Shown here piece after piece: positions 17,409 to 25,214 of a stretch of DNA of 64,000 bases. This stretch comes from Cytophagales bacterium. GTDB taxonomy: Bacteria > Bacteroidota > Bacteroidia > Cytophagales > 172606-1. The position numbers and the translations under genes were made by a program. Within the stretch, counting starts at the first letter, position 1. Every line of letters starts with the position of its first letter. The notes below the pieces were generated by a model that was not told the origin of the DNA, made no database searches, and worked only from the letters and a program-made list of their open reading frames with translations. The stretch covers positions 41,152 to 105,151 of the forward strand of contig JAUJNL010000007.1 of the NCBI GenBank assembly GCA_030448185.1. Direction: 5' to 3'.

Positions 17409-18311
17409 TTATACCCCAATTACATCCTTCTTATCAATAAAAATATTCTTTTCCACGTATTGAATAATTTTGCCGGCAATGTCCACGCCGGTAGCTTTTT
17501 CAATCCCTTCCAGTCCCGGGGAAGAGTTTACTTCCATAATCAATGGCCCCCGGTTGGATTGAAGCATATCTACTCCGGCAATACTAAGTCCCATAGCTTT
17601 GGCAGCAGCCAGTGCCGTTTCTTTTTCCTGTTTGGTTAATTTGATCAGCACGCCATCTCCACCACGGTGCAGATTAGAACGGAATTCACCGGCTTTGCCT
17701 TGCCGTTTCATGGCTCCTACCACTTTACCATCCACAATGAAGGCCCGGATGTCGGCTCCTTTGGCTTCACTGATAAACTCCTGCACCAGAATATTGGTCT
17801 TTAACTCATAGAAGGCTTCCATAATGGACTTGGCTGCCTTACGGGTTTCGGCCAGCATCACACCTACGCCCTGCGTACCCTCCAATAGTTTAATCACAAC
17901 CGGCGTACCACCTACCTGGCTCAACACCGCATCGATATCCCGGGGATGACTGGCAAAGGCAGTTTTAGGCAAGCCCACCCCCGCTTTGGAAAGAATCTGG
18001 AGGCTGCGCAGTTTATCCCGTGAACGCACAATGGCCAGCGATTTGATGGCACTAAATACCTGCATCATCTCAAATTGCCGTACAATGGCGGTTCCAAACA
18101 GGGTTACTGAAGTTCCGATCCGCGGAATTATGGCGTCAATTTTCGGAAGGGTCTGGCCGCTGTAACAAATAGAAGGATTCCCTCTTTCGATTACGGCGTA
18201 GCATTTTAAATGGTCAAGCACCAGGGCTTCGTGACCCCGCTGGCGGGCTGCTTCCAGCAGGCGGCTGGTGGAGTAGGATTTTTCATTACGGGAAAGTATA
18301 GCGATACGCAT
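17409..18311 (-). CDS. rimK: ATP-grasp ligase RimK (ribosomal protein S6 glutamate ligase)
   Basis: 300 residues from ATG 18311 ([18 protein letters not shown]); four further codons upstream are less likely. The N-terminal RimK domain is followed by an ATP-grasp fold: [19 protein letters not shown] (ATP-binding loop), [20 protein letters not shown], and [26 protein letters not shown] with the Mg-binding Asp, Glu and Asn. The length is the family norm. RimK adds glutamates to the C-terminus of ribosomal protein S6 and so alters the translated proteome. A RimB-like protease lies directly upstream on the same strand, 102 bases away, suggesting one operon. Confidence 0.92.
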   Translation of the reverse strand: MRIAILSRNEKSYSTSRLLEAARQRGHEALVLDHLKCYAVIERGNPSICYSGQTLPKIDAIIPRIGTSVTLFGTAIVRQFEMMQVFSAIKSLAIVRSRDKLRSLQILSKAGVGLPKTAFASHPRDIDAVLSQVGGTPVVIKLLEGTQGVGVMLAETRKAAKSIMEAFYELKTNILVQEFISEAKGADIRAFIVDGKVVGAMKRQGKAGEFRSNLHRGGDGVLIKLTKQEKETALAAAKAMGLSIAGVDMLQSNRGPLIMEVNSSPGLEGIEKATGVDIAGKIIQYVEKNIFIDKKDVIGV

Positions 18312-18413
18312 AGAAGTCGGCAAAAGATCAGTTGTCGGGTAGCTGGGAAAGGACAGAGAAAGTTTCGGAAAGTTAGCGTTTCGTCTACGGCTAAAGCGGA
18401 AAGCAATTGTTAA

Positions 18414-18869
18414 CTAATTATGAAAAGTGTCTTTTTTCTGTTGGTAAGAAAGGTCGAAACGGGCAACGTCTACTATAAACTTCCTGTTCAGGAGTTTTCT
18501 TCCTAACAATACCGGGTAGCGCATTTCGGTACGGTCAGCCAGTGAAAATTCGGCCCGGATGGTCCTCCCGAAGAGTACGATTTTAGTCTTTATAACGTAT
18601 CTCATTTCCGATTGGCCGAAGGAATTCTTAATCTTTTTTCGGACAAAAAATCGGGTCTTGAACTCCCGTGCTTCTACATCAGGGCGGTGGGCGTCCAGTA
18701 TATGAAAACAGATTTTCTGATGCCTTCCTTCCGTAATGACTTTTACCTGTGCACAGTGCAAGGCCGAAGTAAATGCTCCCGTGTCTACTTTGGCTTCAAT
18801 ATCAAATAAGTCGAATGCGGGTAAATCCACGCGGTCTTTGCGGCCAATCACTTGCAACTCCTTGCTCAT
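18414..18869 (-). CDS. Retropepsin-like protease of the RimB / 'ATP-dependent zinc protease' family
   Basis: 151 residues with VDTGAFTSALHC (the aspartic-protease-type DTGA signature), YPVLLGRKLLNRKFIVDV (the second half of the hydrophobic-Leu-Gly pair) and a length typical of PF05618. Homologues beside rimK are reported in Pseudomonas (RimB) to trim glutamates from modified S6, opposing RimK. The gene order here, protease first and then rimK on the same strand, supports the same pairing. The old family name 'ATP-dependent zinc protease' is not supported by any ATP or zinc motif that I can see. Confidence 0.82.
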   Translation of the reverse strand: MSKELQVIGRKDRVDLPAFDLFDIEAKVDTGAFTSALHCAQVKVITEGRHQKICFHILDAHRPDVEAREFKTRFFVRKKIKNSFGQSEMRYVIKTKIVLFGRTIRAEFSLADRTEMRYPVLLGRKLLNRKFIVDVARFDLSYQQKKDTFHN

Positions 18870-18873
18870 GAAA

Positions 18874-18985
18874 AAATGCTAAATGCTAAAGGTTAAATGG
18901 TGAATGAAAAGAGGTTGGCTAATTAATTGTCAAAGAATTAGGGTGATTTAATTTAGCATTTAGAATTCAACATTTAGCATTCACC
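18874..18985. repeat. Intergenic inverted word repeat (AATGCTAAATG family)
   Basis: Starting just behind the protease start codon, AATGCTAAATGCTAAAGGTT on the left pairs imperfectly with ATTTAGCATTTAGAATTC and CATTTAGCATTCACC on the right (18950-18984). The same words recur at 57316-57416 and 61711-61742. Confidence 0.55.
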
Positions 18986-18988
18986 TGA

Positions 18989-20110
18989 TCAGTTTCTGAT
19001 TCCGGCGGCAATAGTGAGGGAAATATCCAGGAAAACGATTTTAGGGTTGGCATTCCGTTCCAGGTGATAACTGGCATCATTAAGCAGTATATAGAGCCAC
19101 TCCGCTTTTTCCGGGGACATTATTTTAGCAAACCGTTCTACAAAAACCAGCTCTTCGCCTTCCAGCCGTACGAGCATTTGTGCCTGCCCAGACCATACCA
19201 GTGCTTCCCGTACCATGCACAAGCCATAGTGCAAGAGATTCTTCTGAGCATCCCGGCTTAATTTACTAAACCTTTCGGACCCTTCAATCAGATCCGCGTA
19301 TTTACGCATGGCACACTGATTCATCCATTGCCGGAACATCTCATGGTGATCGTCCTTGGCTTCGCTGTTGAGGTTCAGCGCCTCGTACAGACTGCCATCA
19401 CTCAGGTGAGCTATCTGCCCGGCCCGTCTGGGTTCTACCCGGTGTTCACTGGTCAGCGCCTGAGCAATTTCTTCCTCCGTAAACTGGCGAATCTGTACCA
19501 ATTGCGTACGGGACCTGATGGTAGTCAGTACTTTATCGGGCTGATTGCTTACTAGCAGGAATAATGTTTTAGCCGGTGGCTCCTCCAGAATTTTCAGCAG
19601 CGCATTAGCGGCTGCTACGTGCATCACCTCAGGCAGCCAGAGCAGCATTATTTTGTATTCGGCCTCAAATGCTTTAAGACTTAGCTTCCCGATGACCTGC
19701 CGGCTTTCTTCCGCCGAAATATTGGCCTGCTTGTTTTCGGTGCCGATCAGATTGAGCCAGTCGCTAAGGCTTGCAAAGGGGGTTTGCTTCACAAAATTCC
19801 GCCATTCAGGTAGAAAATGCTCACTAAGCGGGTTGGCGCTTACTTTTTTAGTAGTGGCTACCGGAAAAATATGATGAAAATCGGGATGGATAAGCTTATT
19901 GAATTTTACGCAGGAATAGCAAACCCCACAGGCATCGTCGGCCTGCTTATCCTCGCAGTTGAGGTAGGTAGCGTAAGCCAGGGCCATCGGTAAAGCCGCC
20001 CCCCCTTCACGGCCGGCAAAGAGCTGGGCGTGGGCCACTTGTCCTTGCCGGATGGCCCCAATCAGCCGCTGTTTGACTTCGCCAAGTCCCGGAATATCTT
20101 TAAAAAGCAT
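18989..20110 (-). CDS. holB: DNA polymerase III subunit delta'
   Basis: 373 residues. The start MLFKDIPGLGEVKQRLIGAI, the GxxxAHAQLFAGREGGA region (a divergent P-loop, as usual for delta'), zinc-binding Cys residues in DDACGVCYSCVKF, and NALLKILEEPPAKTLFLLVS followed by TIRSRTQLV (sensor 1 and SRC-like motif) identify a clamp-loader subunit. The P-loop lacks the full GKT, in line with delta' not hydrolysing ATP. It acts in loading the beta sliding clamp at replication forks. The upstream gap (20111-20435) holds word repeats and a MITE-like element. Confidence 0.85.
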   Translation of the reverse strand: MLFKDIPGLGEVKQRLIGAIRQGQVAHAQLFAGREGGAALPMALAYATYLNCEDKQADDACGVCYSCVKFNKLIHPDFHHIFPVATTKKVSANPLSEHFLPEWRNFVKQTPFASLSDWLNLIGTENKQANISAEESRQVIGKLSLKAFEAEYKIMLLWLPEVMHVAAANALLKILEEPPAKTLFLLVSNQPDKVLTTIRSRTQLVQIRQFTEEEIAQALTSEHRVEPRRAGQIAHLSDGSLYEALNLNSEAKDDHHEMFRQWMNQCAMRKYADLIEGSERFSKLSRDAQKNLLHYGLCMVREALVWSGQAQMLVRLEGEELVFVERFAKIMSPEKAEWLYILLNDASYHLERNANPKIVFLDISLTIAAGIRN

Positions 20111-20118
20111 GGATCAAA

Positions 20119-20240
20119 TGGTTGAATTGCTCTATTGTTAAATTGCTGAGAAAAGATTGTTGGTCGCAATTTATTGCTAGGCTTGCCCAGAAATTCTATT
20201 ATAGAAAGAATCAGCAATTTAACAATTCATCCATTTAACA
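20119..20240. repeat. Intergenic inverted word repeat (AATTGTTAAATTG family)
   Basis: TGGTTGAATTGCTCTATTGTTAAATTGCTGA on the left, in words, faces ATCAGCAATTTAACAATTCATCCATTTAACA on the right. The two halves are imperfect reverse complements around a ~45-base spacer. It abuts the MITE-like element at 20241. Confidence 0.5.
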
Positions 20241-20424
20241 ATTAGGGCCATCGCACCAAATTTGAGGCATTTTTTAAATGCTTCAAATAACAATTGATAA
20301 TTTGGGCAACTGACCATTTTGTGAACCAATACCAAAAAATTTGGCACAACGTGCATCAGGGTGTACCCGTGAATATTGTGAAGGCACATTCAAAATGCCC
20401 TTTTTTTGGTGCGATGGCCCTAAT
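20241..20424. mobile_element. MITE-like element, 184 bp
   Basis: Perfect 20-base terminal inverted repeats ATTAGGGCCATCGCACCAAA (20241-20260) and its reverse complement (20405-20424), continuing imperfectly inward through GAGGCATTTT / AAAATGCCC. TTAACA directly flanks both ends (20235-20240 and 20425-20430), as a target duplication would. There is no coding capacity. Caution: the left flank is itself rich in TTTAACA words, so the duplication could be fortuitous. It ends 11 bases from the stop of the GlmU-like gene. Confidence 0.65.
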
Positions 20425-20435
20425 TTAACAGAACG

Positions 20436-21636
20436 TTATGCCATCCGGAAACCAATCGGCTGTTTGCGGCCGTGGGTCAGGTTATAAATGGTAGTCAGAA
20501 TATGCCGGTCGTGTTCACCGAGCCGCATACCCCGGCGCTGCAAGGAATGATCTGCCACCTGAAGGGCCTTCTCCAATTGGAATATCTCCAGGCTTTGGCC
20601 CCCCCAGCTAAAAGAAGACATGTATTTGGGGTGGAAAGTCTCCGCCAAAAATATTGCAGCTTACCCCTACCACAGTACCTGTATTAAACATGGTATTGAT
20701 ACCCGCTTTGGAATGGTCTCCCATCACCAGCCCGCAAAACTGCCGCCCGGTGTCCCGGAGGGCCTCCTCCACGTAGCTCCATTGTTTCACCGAACCGTAA
20801 TCATTTTTCAGATTAGACGTATTGGTATCAGCGCCCAGGTTGCACCATTCGCCTAATACCGAATTGCCAGAAACCCATCGTGACTTTTGTTGCTGTAGCT
20901 AAAAATAACGCTGTTACTAATCTCGCCGCCAACCTTGCAGAAAGGACCAATGGTGGTGTCGGGCCGCATTTTGCTTCCCATATTCAGAAAACTGCCTTCA
21001 CCAAGGGCAAATGGGCCACGAATGAGGGTCCCTTCAAATAACTGGGCATTTCGTCCCAGATAAATCGGACCGTTTTCGGCATTAAGCACGCAAGCCTTTA
21101 TCTCTACTCCTTCTTCCACAAACACGTTAGCCGGATTGTATACAATCGTATGCGGGTCGGTAATCTGATTTGAGGTGCGGCCTGCAGTAAGCCATTTAAA
21201 ATCAAAGCGCAGCTGTTCGCCGTTGCAGGCAAAAATATCACTCAGCTCCCGGATGATGGTAATGTGTTCGGTATACGTATGGATAACGATGGAGGGAATC
21301 TGGTCAATATCTGTGATATCTTCCGGAAGGTTTTCATTACAGTAGGCTACTAGAATGTCGCCGTGCATGAGTCTTTCACCTTTTGAGCCCTTTGACGGCA
21401 GCGGCCAAACGTTCATCGGGACAGATGGCTCCGTTGATCAATATATCGTACTCAGTACTCACCTGCCGGAACTTGCTTTGCAGGTAGGGTTCGGTCAGGA
21501 AGGAAACCGGTCTTTGCAGGAAATGAGCCCATTTTTGGGTAATGGTGCAAATACCTACCCGGATTTCACTGACTGACGCGTAAACGTAAGCGGAAGCAGA
21601 GAACGGACGTGCTGGTCGTCAAAGGATAAAGTTCAT
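20436..21636 (-). pseudogene. Bacteroidetes-type GlmU-like UDP-N-acetylglucosamine pyrophosphorylase/acetyltransferase, multiply frameshifted
   Basis: Frames must be joined at about 21625, 21573, 21382, 20870 and 20630 (a G-run) to read one protein of ~390 residues. The N-terminal part gives FDDQHVRSLLPLTFTR, then EIRVGI..., KWAHFLQRPV and DILINGAICPDERLA, a degenerate nucleotidyltransferase domain. The C-terminal part is a left-handed beta-helix: VFVEEGVEIKACVLNAENGP, GTLIRGPFALGEGSF, GGEISNSVIFSYSNKSHDGF, WCNLGADTNTSNLKNDYG, MGDHSKAGINTMFNTGTVVG. This matches the family that replaces GlmU in many Bacteroidetes, making UDP-GlcNAc for peptidoglycan and LPS. If it is the only copy it should be essential, so the breaks are more likely sequence errors. 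Confidence 0.72.
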
Positions 21637-21869
21637 ATGCACAAAAATAAAAAAGTATTACTCAAGCCCAACGTTATTACACGAGTGGGAAAGCCTTTTT
21701 TTAGGTTTATTGTTCAATTATCCGTATTGGCTCCGTTCTTCCGGGAAATAAATAATGAGTTTTGGCACAAAACCTGCACGTGCAATATTACGTCCTGTTA
21801 CCGGCGCCTTTTGATAGTAACGCCTACTATTTTCATCACTTTGATTTTTACCCTTTAAACCCATCTATT

Positions 21870-22136
21870 ATGCTACTAGTTATCTCCTTCAATTATATAC
21901 TGATTTGTTCCTTATGCTTTCTTTGCGCCGGATGGATGGTAATTAAAGTATTGAGTGAGAAGACCACGTTTTCAGACGGCGGTGATAATGATGATTCTGG
22001 TGGTATTCCCGCTGACTGTCGTCTGCCCATCTTTGACCCGCCCGGAGGCTGCCACTTAGACGACCTGCTGGTAGACCGTTTACCCGGAGACTGGAAGGAA
22101 GTAAACATTCCCGTCGGTAGTACGCAGGCTGTCTGA
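21870..22136 (+). CDS. Small single-pass membrane protein, unknown function
   Basis: 88 residues from ATG 21870. One N-terminal transmembrane helix ([20 protein letters not shown]) is followed by an acidic, glycine-rich linker ([10 protein letters not shown]) and a short tail ending [16 protein letters not shown]. An upstream in-frame start at 21762 is less likely because it would bury the hydrophobic segment. The tail has two Cys ([14 protein letters not shown]). I do not recognise a family. It has its own strong terminator and is divergent from the GlmU-like gene. Confidence 0.55.
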   Translation: MLLVISFNYILICSLCFLCAGWMVIKVLSEKTTFSDGGDNDDSGGIPADCRLPIFDPPGGCHLDDLLVDRLPGDWKEVNIPVGSTQAV

Positions 22137-22189
22137 TAACCGAAAGTAGTTTTCGGCGCCAGCTGTTCTTCCGGAAAATCATGATTTAC

Positions 22190-22220
22190 CGCCGGTGCCG
22201 CACGCACCGGCGTTTTTATT
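22190..22220 (+). terminator. Intrinsic terminator after the small membrane protein gene
   Basis: A perfect 9-bp GC-rich stem CGCCGGTGC / GCACCGGCG with a 5-base loop is followed by TTTTTATTT. It separates the small gene (stop 22136) from dapF (start 22253). Confidence 0.85.
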
Positions 22221-22252
22221 TGGGCGGCAAAACTTATTACCTTTACAGTCTT

Positions 22253-23064
22253 ATGCTGCTACACTTCCATAAATACCAGGGCACCGGCAATGATTTTGTG
22301 ATCATTGACGACCGCAAAGAGACTTTCCTGTTCAGCCGCGACCTGGTTGCCCATCTATGCCACCGCCGCTTCGGCATTGGGGCCGATGGTCTGATGCTGC
22401 TCCGGAATGATCCGGACTACGACTTTCGGATGGTTTACTTTAACGCTGATGGTAATGAAAGCTCTATGTGCGGAAATGGTGGCCGCTGTCTGGTTCAGTT
22501 TGCGTATGCCCGGGGGAATTTTTACCGATAAAACAACTTTTATTGCGGTAGATGGGCCGCACGATGCCTACGTGCAGAACGGATTGGTGTATCTGAAAAT
22601 GGCTGATGTACGGAGTGTACAGCGTGAATCTGATTTTGATTTTTTAAATACAGGCTCCCCGCACTACGTGGCTTTTGTAGGAAGACGTAAAGGCTACCAA
22701 TATCGTCAGTAAGGGCCGCAGCATCCGATACAGTGACTACTTTGCTCCTAAAGGTGGCACCAACGTTAACTTTGTAGAAACGCTGGCCGACAATACGCTG
22801 TTTGTCCGCACCTACGAACGCGGCGTAGAAGATGAAACGTATTCCTGCGGTACAGGTGTGACGGCTTGTGCACTGGCGGCCAGCTACCGCAACCTCACCA
22901 GCCCGGTCAACATCAAAACCATCGGCGGCGACTTACAAGTTTCCTTCCGGCAGCAAGGCGAAAATCAGTTTACGGACATTTACCTGATAGGCCCGGCGGT
23001 AAAGGTGTTTGAGGGACAGATTGAGGTGACCCCAGATGGCGGAATGCGGGTAGCGAATGTGTAG
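22253..23064 (+). CDS. dapF: Diaminopimelate epimerase, two frameshifts
   Basis: Begins [17 protein letters not shown] at ATG 22253. Catalytic Cys one is in [11 protein letters not shown] and Cys two in [11 protein letters not shown], the signature pair of the two-base epimerase. The frame breaks at the G-run 22512-22516 (five G where four fit) and again at 22680-22681 (one G too many). Both corrections give continuous family sequence: [20 protein letters not shown] and then [13 protein letters not shown]. It converts LL- to meso-diaminopimelate for lysine and peptidoglycan. A TACCTTTA box at 22238-22245 weakly resembles a -7 promoter element. Two homopolymer insertions in one essential gene suggest consensus error. 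Confidence 0.88.
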
Positions 23065-23164
23065 GAATCAGCTGCCAGGTTGTGTCAGCGCCATTTTCCT
23101 TGATTTCAAAGGTACGAAAGCGGGCTATATCCGCTGACAAGTAACAAAATACCTCAACACTGAA

Positions 23165-23461
23165 ATGACAACATTACTGAAAACGCAGCTGGGCCGCTTA
23201 AGAATAGTCGGATTTGCAGAAGGGATCTCGTTCCTGCTGCTGCTTGGCATTGCCATGCCTTTGAAATATATATTAGGATTGCCGGCAGCAGTACGGGTAA
23301 TAGGAATGGCCCACGGTGTACTGTTTGTGCTGTATGTACTGCTGGTAATTGTGGTTAAAATAGAAAGGAACTGGTCTTTTACCAAAATGCTGCTGGCCCT
23401 GCTGGCTTCACTGGTTCCCTTCGGCACCTTCTGGGCTGATGCCAAGCTGTTCCGGTCATAA
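23165..23461 (+). CDS. DUF3817 family membrane protein
   Basis: 98 residues, intact. It has three hydrophobic segments; the first ends in GISFLLLLGIAMPLKY, the conserved DUF3817 core, and the region VRVIGMAHGVLFVLYVLLVI carries the conserved His. Proteins of this family are small integral membrane proteins of unknown role. The gene follows dapF by 100 bases and ends in a strong hairpin, so it may be co-transcribed with dapF. Confidence 0.85.
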   Translation: MTTLLKTQLGRLRIVGFAEGISFLLLLGIAMPLKYILGLPAAVRVIGMAHGVLFVLYVLLVIVVKIERNWSFTKMLLALLASLVPFGTFWADAKLFRS

Positions 23462-23484
23462 TTAATTTATTGTAGTTAACTCAT

Positions 23485-23530
23485 GATAAACAGAAATCGC
23501 TGCTTGATTGAGCAGCGATTTCTGTTTATC
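23485..23530. terminator. Bidirectional hairpin terminator between convergent genes
   Basis: A perfect 20-bp stem (arms 23485-23504 and 23511-23530) with a 6-base loop, A/T-rich at its base, lies between the DUF3817 gene and pyrH, which converge on it. It gives U-rich ends in both directions. Confidence 0.8.
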
Positions 23531-23585
23531 AAAAACTATTTTTTAGCTCCCATCGGATATCCGCAGTCCAATATCCGAAATCAAA

Positions 23586-24296
23586 TTATCTCATCGTAAT
23601 CAGGGTGCCTACTTCTTCCCCGCTTGCCAGTTTATACAGGTTGCCGGGTTTATTCATGTCAAATACAATAATGGGCAGACCATTTTCTTTGCACAGGGTA
23701 AAAGCCGTCATATCCATTACATTAAGGCCCATTGAATAGACGTCCTCGAAGGAGATGGTAGAATACCGCGTGGCCGTAGCATCTTTCTCCGGATCAGCCG
23801 TATAGACCCCGTCTACACGGGTACCTTTCAGTACTACGTCGGCTTCAATTTCGATGGCCCGCAGACTGGCGGTAGAATCAGTGGTGAAATAAGGATTGCC
23901 AATACCGGCTCCAAAGATCACGACCCGGCCTTTTTCCAAATGGCGGACCGCCCGGCGGCGGATAAAAGGTTCACAGACCTGTTCCATTTTGATGCCAGAC
24001 ATCAGGCGGGTAAATAGCCCCATTTTTTCAAGGGCACTCTGAATAGCCATTCCGTTGATTACGGTTGCCAGCATCCCCATGTAGTCTCCCTGTACCCGGT
24101 CAATGCCCGAAGCTTCACCCTGCGCTCCCCGGAAGATATTACCTCCTCCGATCACAATGGCTACCTGTACCCCCGCCTCTACTACTTTTTTTATTTCCTC
24201 TGAATACTGCATTAAACGCGGCGTGTCAATACCAGAGCCTTTGTCGCCGGCCAGAGCCTCTCCGCTCAACTTAAGAAGTATACGCTTGTATTTCAT
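23586..24296 (-). CDS. pyrH: UMP kinase
   Basis: 236 residues from ATG 24296 ([17 protein letters not shown]), the classic bacterial UMP kinase start; two extra upstream codons are unlikely. [37 protein letters not shown] [19 protein letters not shown] and [14 protein letters not shown] follow the amino-acid-kinase fold. It phosphorylates UMP to UDP in pyrimidine synthesis and is usually regulated by UTP and GTP. The usual partners (tsf, frr) are not beside it. TATCTTTG on the minus strand (24323-24330) is a likely -7 element. Confidence 0.95.
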   Translation of the reverse strand: MKYKRILLKLSGEALAGDKGSGIDTPRLMQYSEEIKKVVEAGVQVAIVIGGGNIFRGAQGEASGIDRVQGDYMGMLATVINGMAIQSALEKMGLFTRLMSGIKMEQVCEPFIRRRAVRHLEKGRVVIFGAGIGNPYFTTDSTASLRAIEIEADVVLKGTRVDGVYTADPEKDATATRYSTISFEDVYSMGLNVMDMTAFTLCKENGLPIIVFDMNKPGNLYKLASGEEVGTLITMR

Positions 24297-24322
24297 GGGC
24301 AAAAGTGAAAGTTAAAATCCGG

Positions 24323-24330
24323 CAAAGATA
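24323..24330 (-). promoter_or_regulatory. Candidate -7 promoter element for pyrH
   Basis: TATCTTTG (minus strand) fits TAnnTTTG and lies 26 bases before the pyrH start codon. No clear -33 box is seen. Confidence 0.4.
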
Positions 24331-24344
24331 AGAATCGGATCAAA

Positions 24345-24842
24345 TTAAAAAATTACCAGCACCTGATTTTTCTCCACACTTTGGCCCTTGTTCACTTTTA
24401 CCGTCTTCACTACACCATCTGCCGGCGATTTAATGATATTCTCCATTTTCATCGCTTCCAAGATCATCACTGGATCACCTTTCTTTACTTCCTGCCCGTC
24501 AGCTACAAGGATGGCCAGGATTAATCCGGGCATTGGCGCTTTAATCTCTTTTACCTGTACCGCGCCATTATTACTCATGCCCATCTGTTCCAGCAGCTGG
24601 TCAAAACGGTCCTTGGCCTGTACCTGCAGCAGTTTACCATTAATTTTAAGGGTAAAAGCCTTCGAGGCATGGTCTGCCTTGACTACCTCAGCCGTATAGG
24701 ATTGGTTTCGATACAGAATATGAAATTGATTGTGACTGATGGCTTTAATATCCCAATCAAATAGCTCTCCATTGAGTAGCATCCCATCCGGCTTTGATTC
24801 TACTTCAAAAGTATACGTATCGTTGACTTTGATTTTTAACAT
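24345..24842 (-). CDS. Biotin carboxyl carrier protein (acyl-CoA carboxylase type)
   Basis: 165 residues. The C-terminal ~75 residues are a biotinyl domain: IKAPMPGLILAILVADGQEV, then EAMKMENII, whose Lys is biotinylated, then SPADGVVKTVKVNKGQSVEK. The N-terminal half (FEVESKPDGMLLNGELFDWD) is the extended type found in carriers working with methylmalonyl/propionyl-CoA carboxylases of Bacteroidetes, rather than a classic AccB. It carries CO2 from the biotin carboxylase to the transferase. Partner subunits are not in the window. It is followed by pyrH 48 bases downstream. Confidence 0.88.
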   Translation of the reverse strand: MLKIKVNDTYTFEVESKPDGMLLNGELFDWDIKAISHNQFHILYRNQSYTAEVVKADHASKAFTLKINGKLLQVQAKDRFDQLLEQMGMSNNGAVQVKEIKAPMPGLILAILVADGQEVKKGDPVMILEAMKMENIIKSPADGVVKTVKVNKGQSVEKNQVLVIF

Positions 24843-24904
24843 TATACAATTGATTTACAGAGTATTATTGAGGGCTAAATACTAGACAGCTTCTTTCCCA
24901 ACTC

Positions 24905-25014
24905 GTCATCCCCGGAGGGAACTCTCTCAGCGAAGCTAATCTTCTTTGACTAAAGTATGATTATACTAGACGGAGAAGATTAGCTTCGCTGAGAGAGTTC
25001 CCTCCGGGGATGAC
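24905..25014. repeat. Perfect 41-bp inverted repeat in the carB-accessory gap
   Basis: Arms 24905-24945 and 24974-25014 are exact reverse complements separated by 28 bases. The arms contain TCTCAGCGAAGCTAA, a 15-mer that also occurs in the foldback element near 17245-17259. The 373-base gap 24843-25214 otherwise contains only CCGAAATCC words (25168-25211). I see no gene there. Confidence 0.85.
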
Positions 25015-25164
25015 AGGAGAAGAGATAGCGCTGTCAAGGGCTTATCTTATTTCCTGCCGGTCAATTTACGGAAAAGCCTAAAATTGAAAACCCGCAAGCT
25101 CCAAGCTTACGGGTTTCGTAGTTAACAAATGCATTTTTCATCAGCACATGAGCACATTTACTAA

Positions 25165-25212
25165 TCAACCCATCAACCAAATCCGAAATCCACCCTCCGA
25201 AATCCGAAATTA
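25165..25212. repeat. Intergenic word repeat (ATCCGAAAT family)
   Basis: AAATCCGAAATCCACC, CTCCGAAATCCGAAAT is a run of a single word, just after the carB stop. Related words occur at 23550-23583, 13080-13105 and 41262-41290, each time touching a gene end or start. Confidence 0.5.
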
Positions 25213-25214
25213 TA

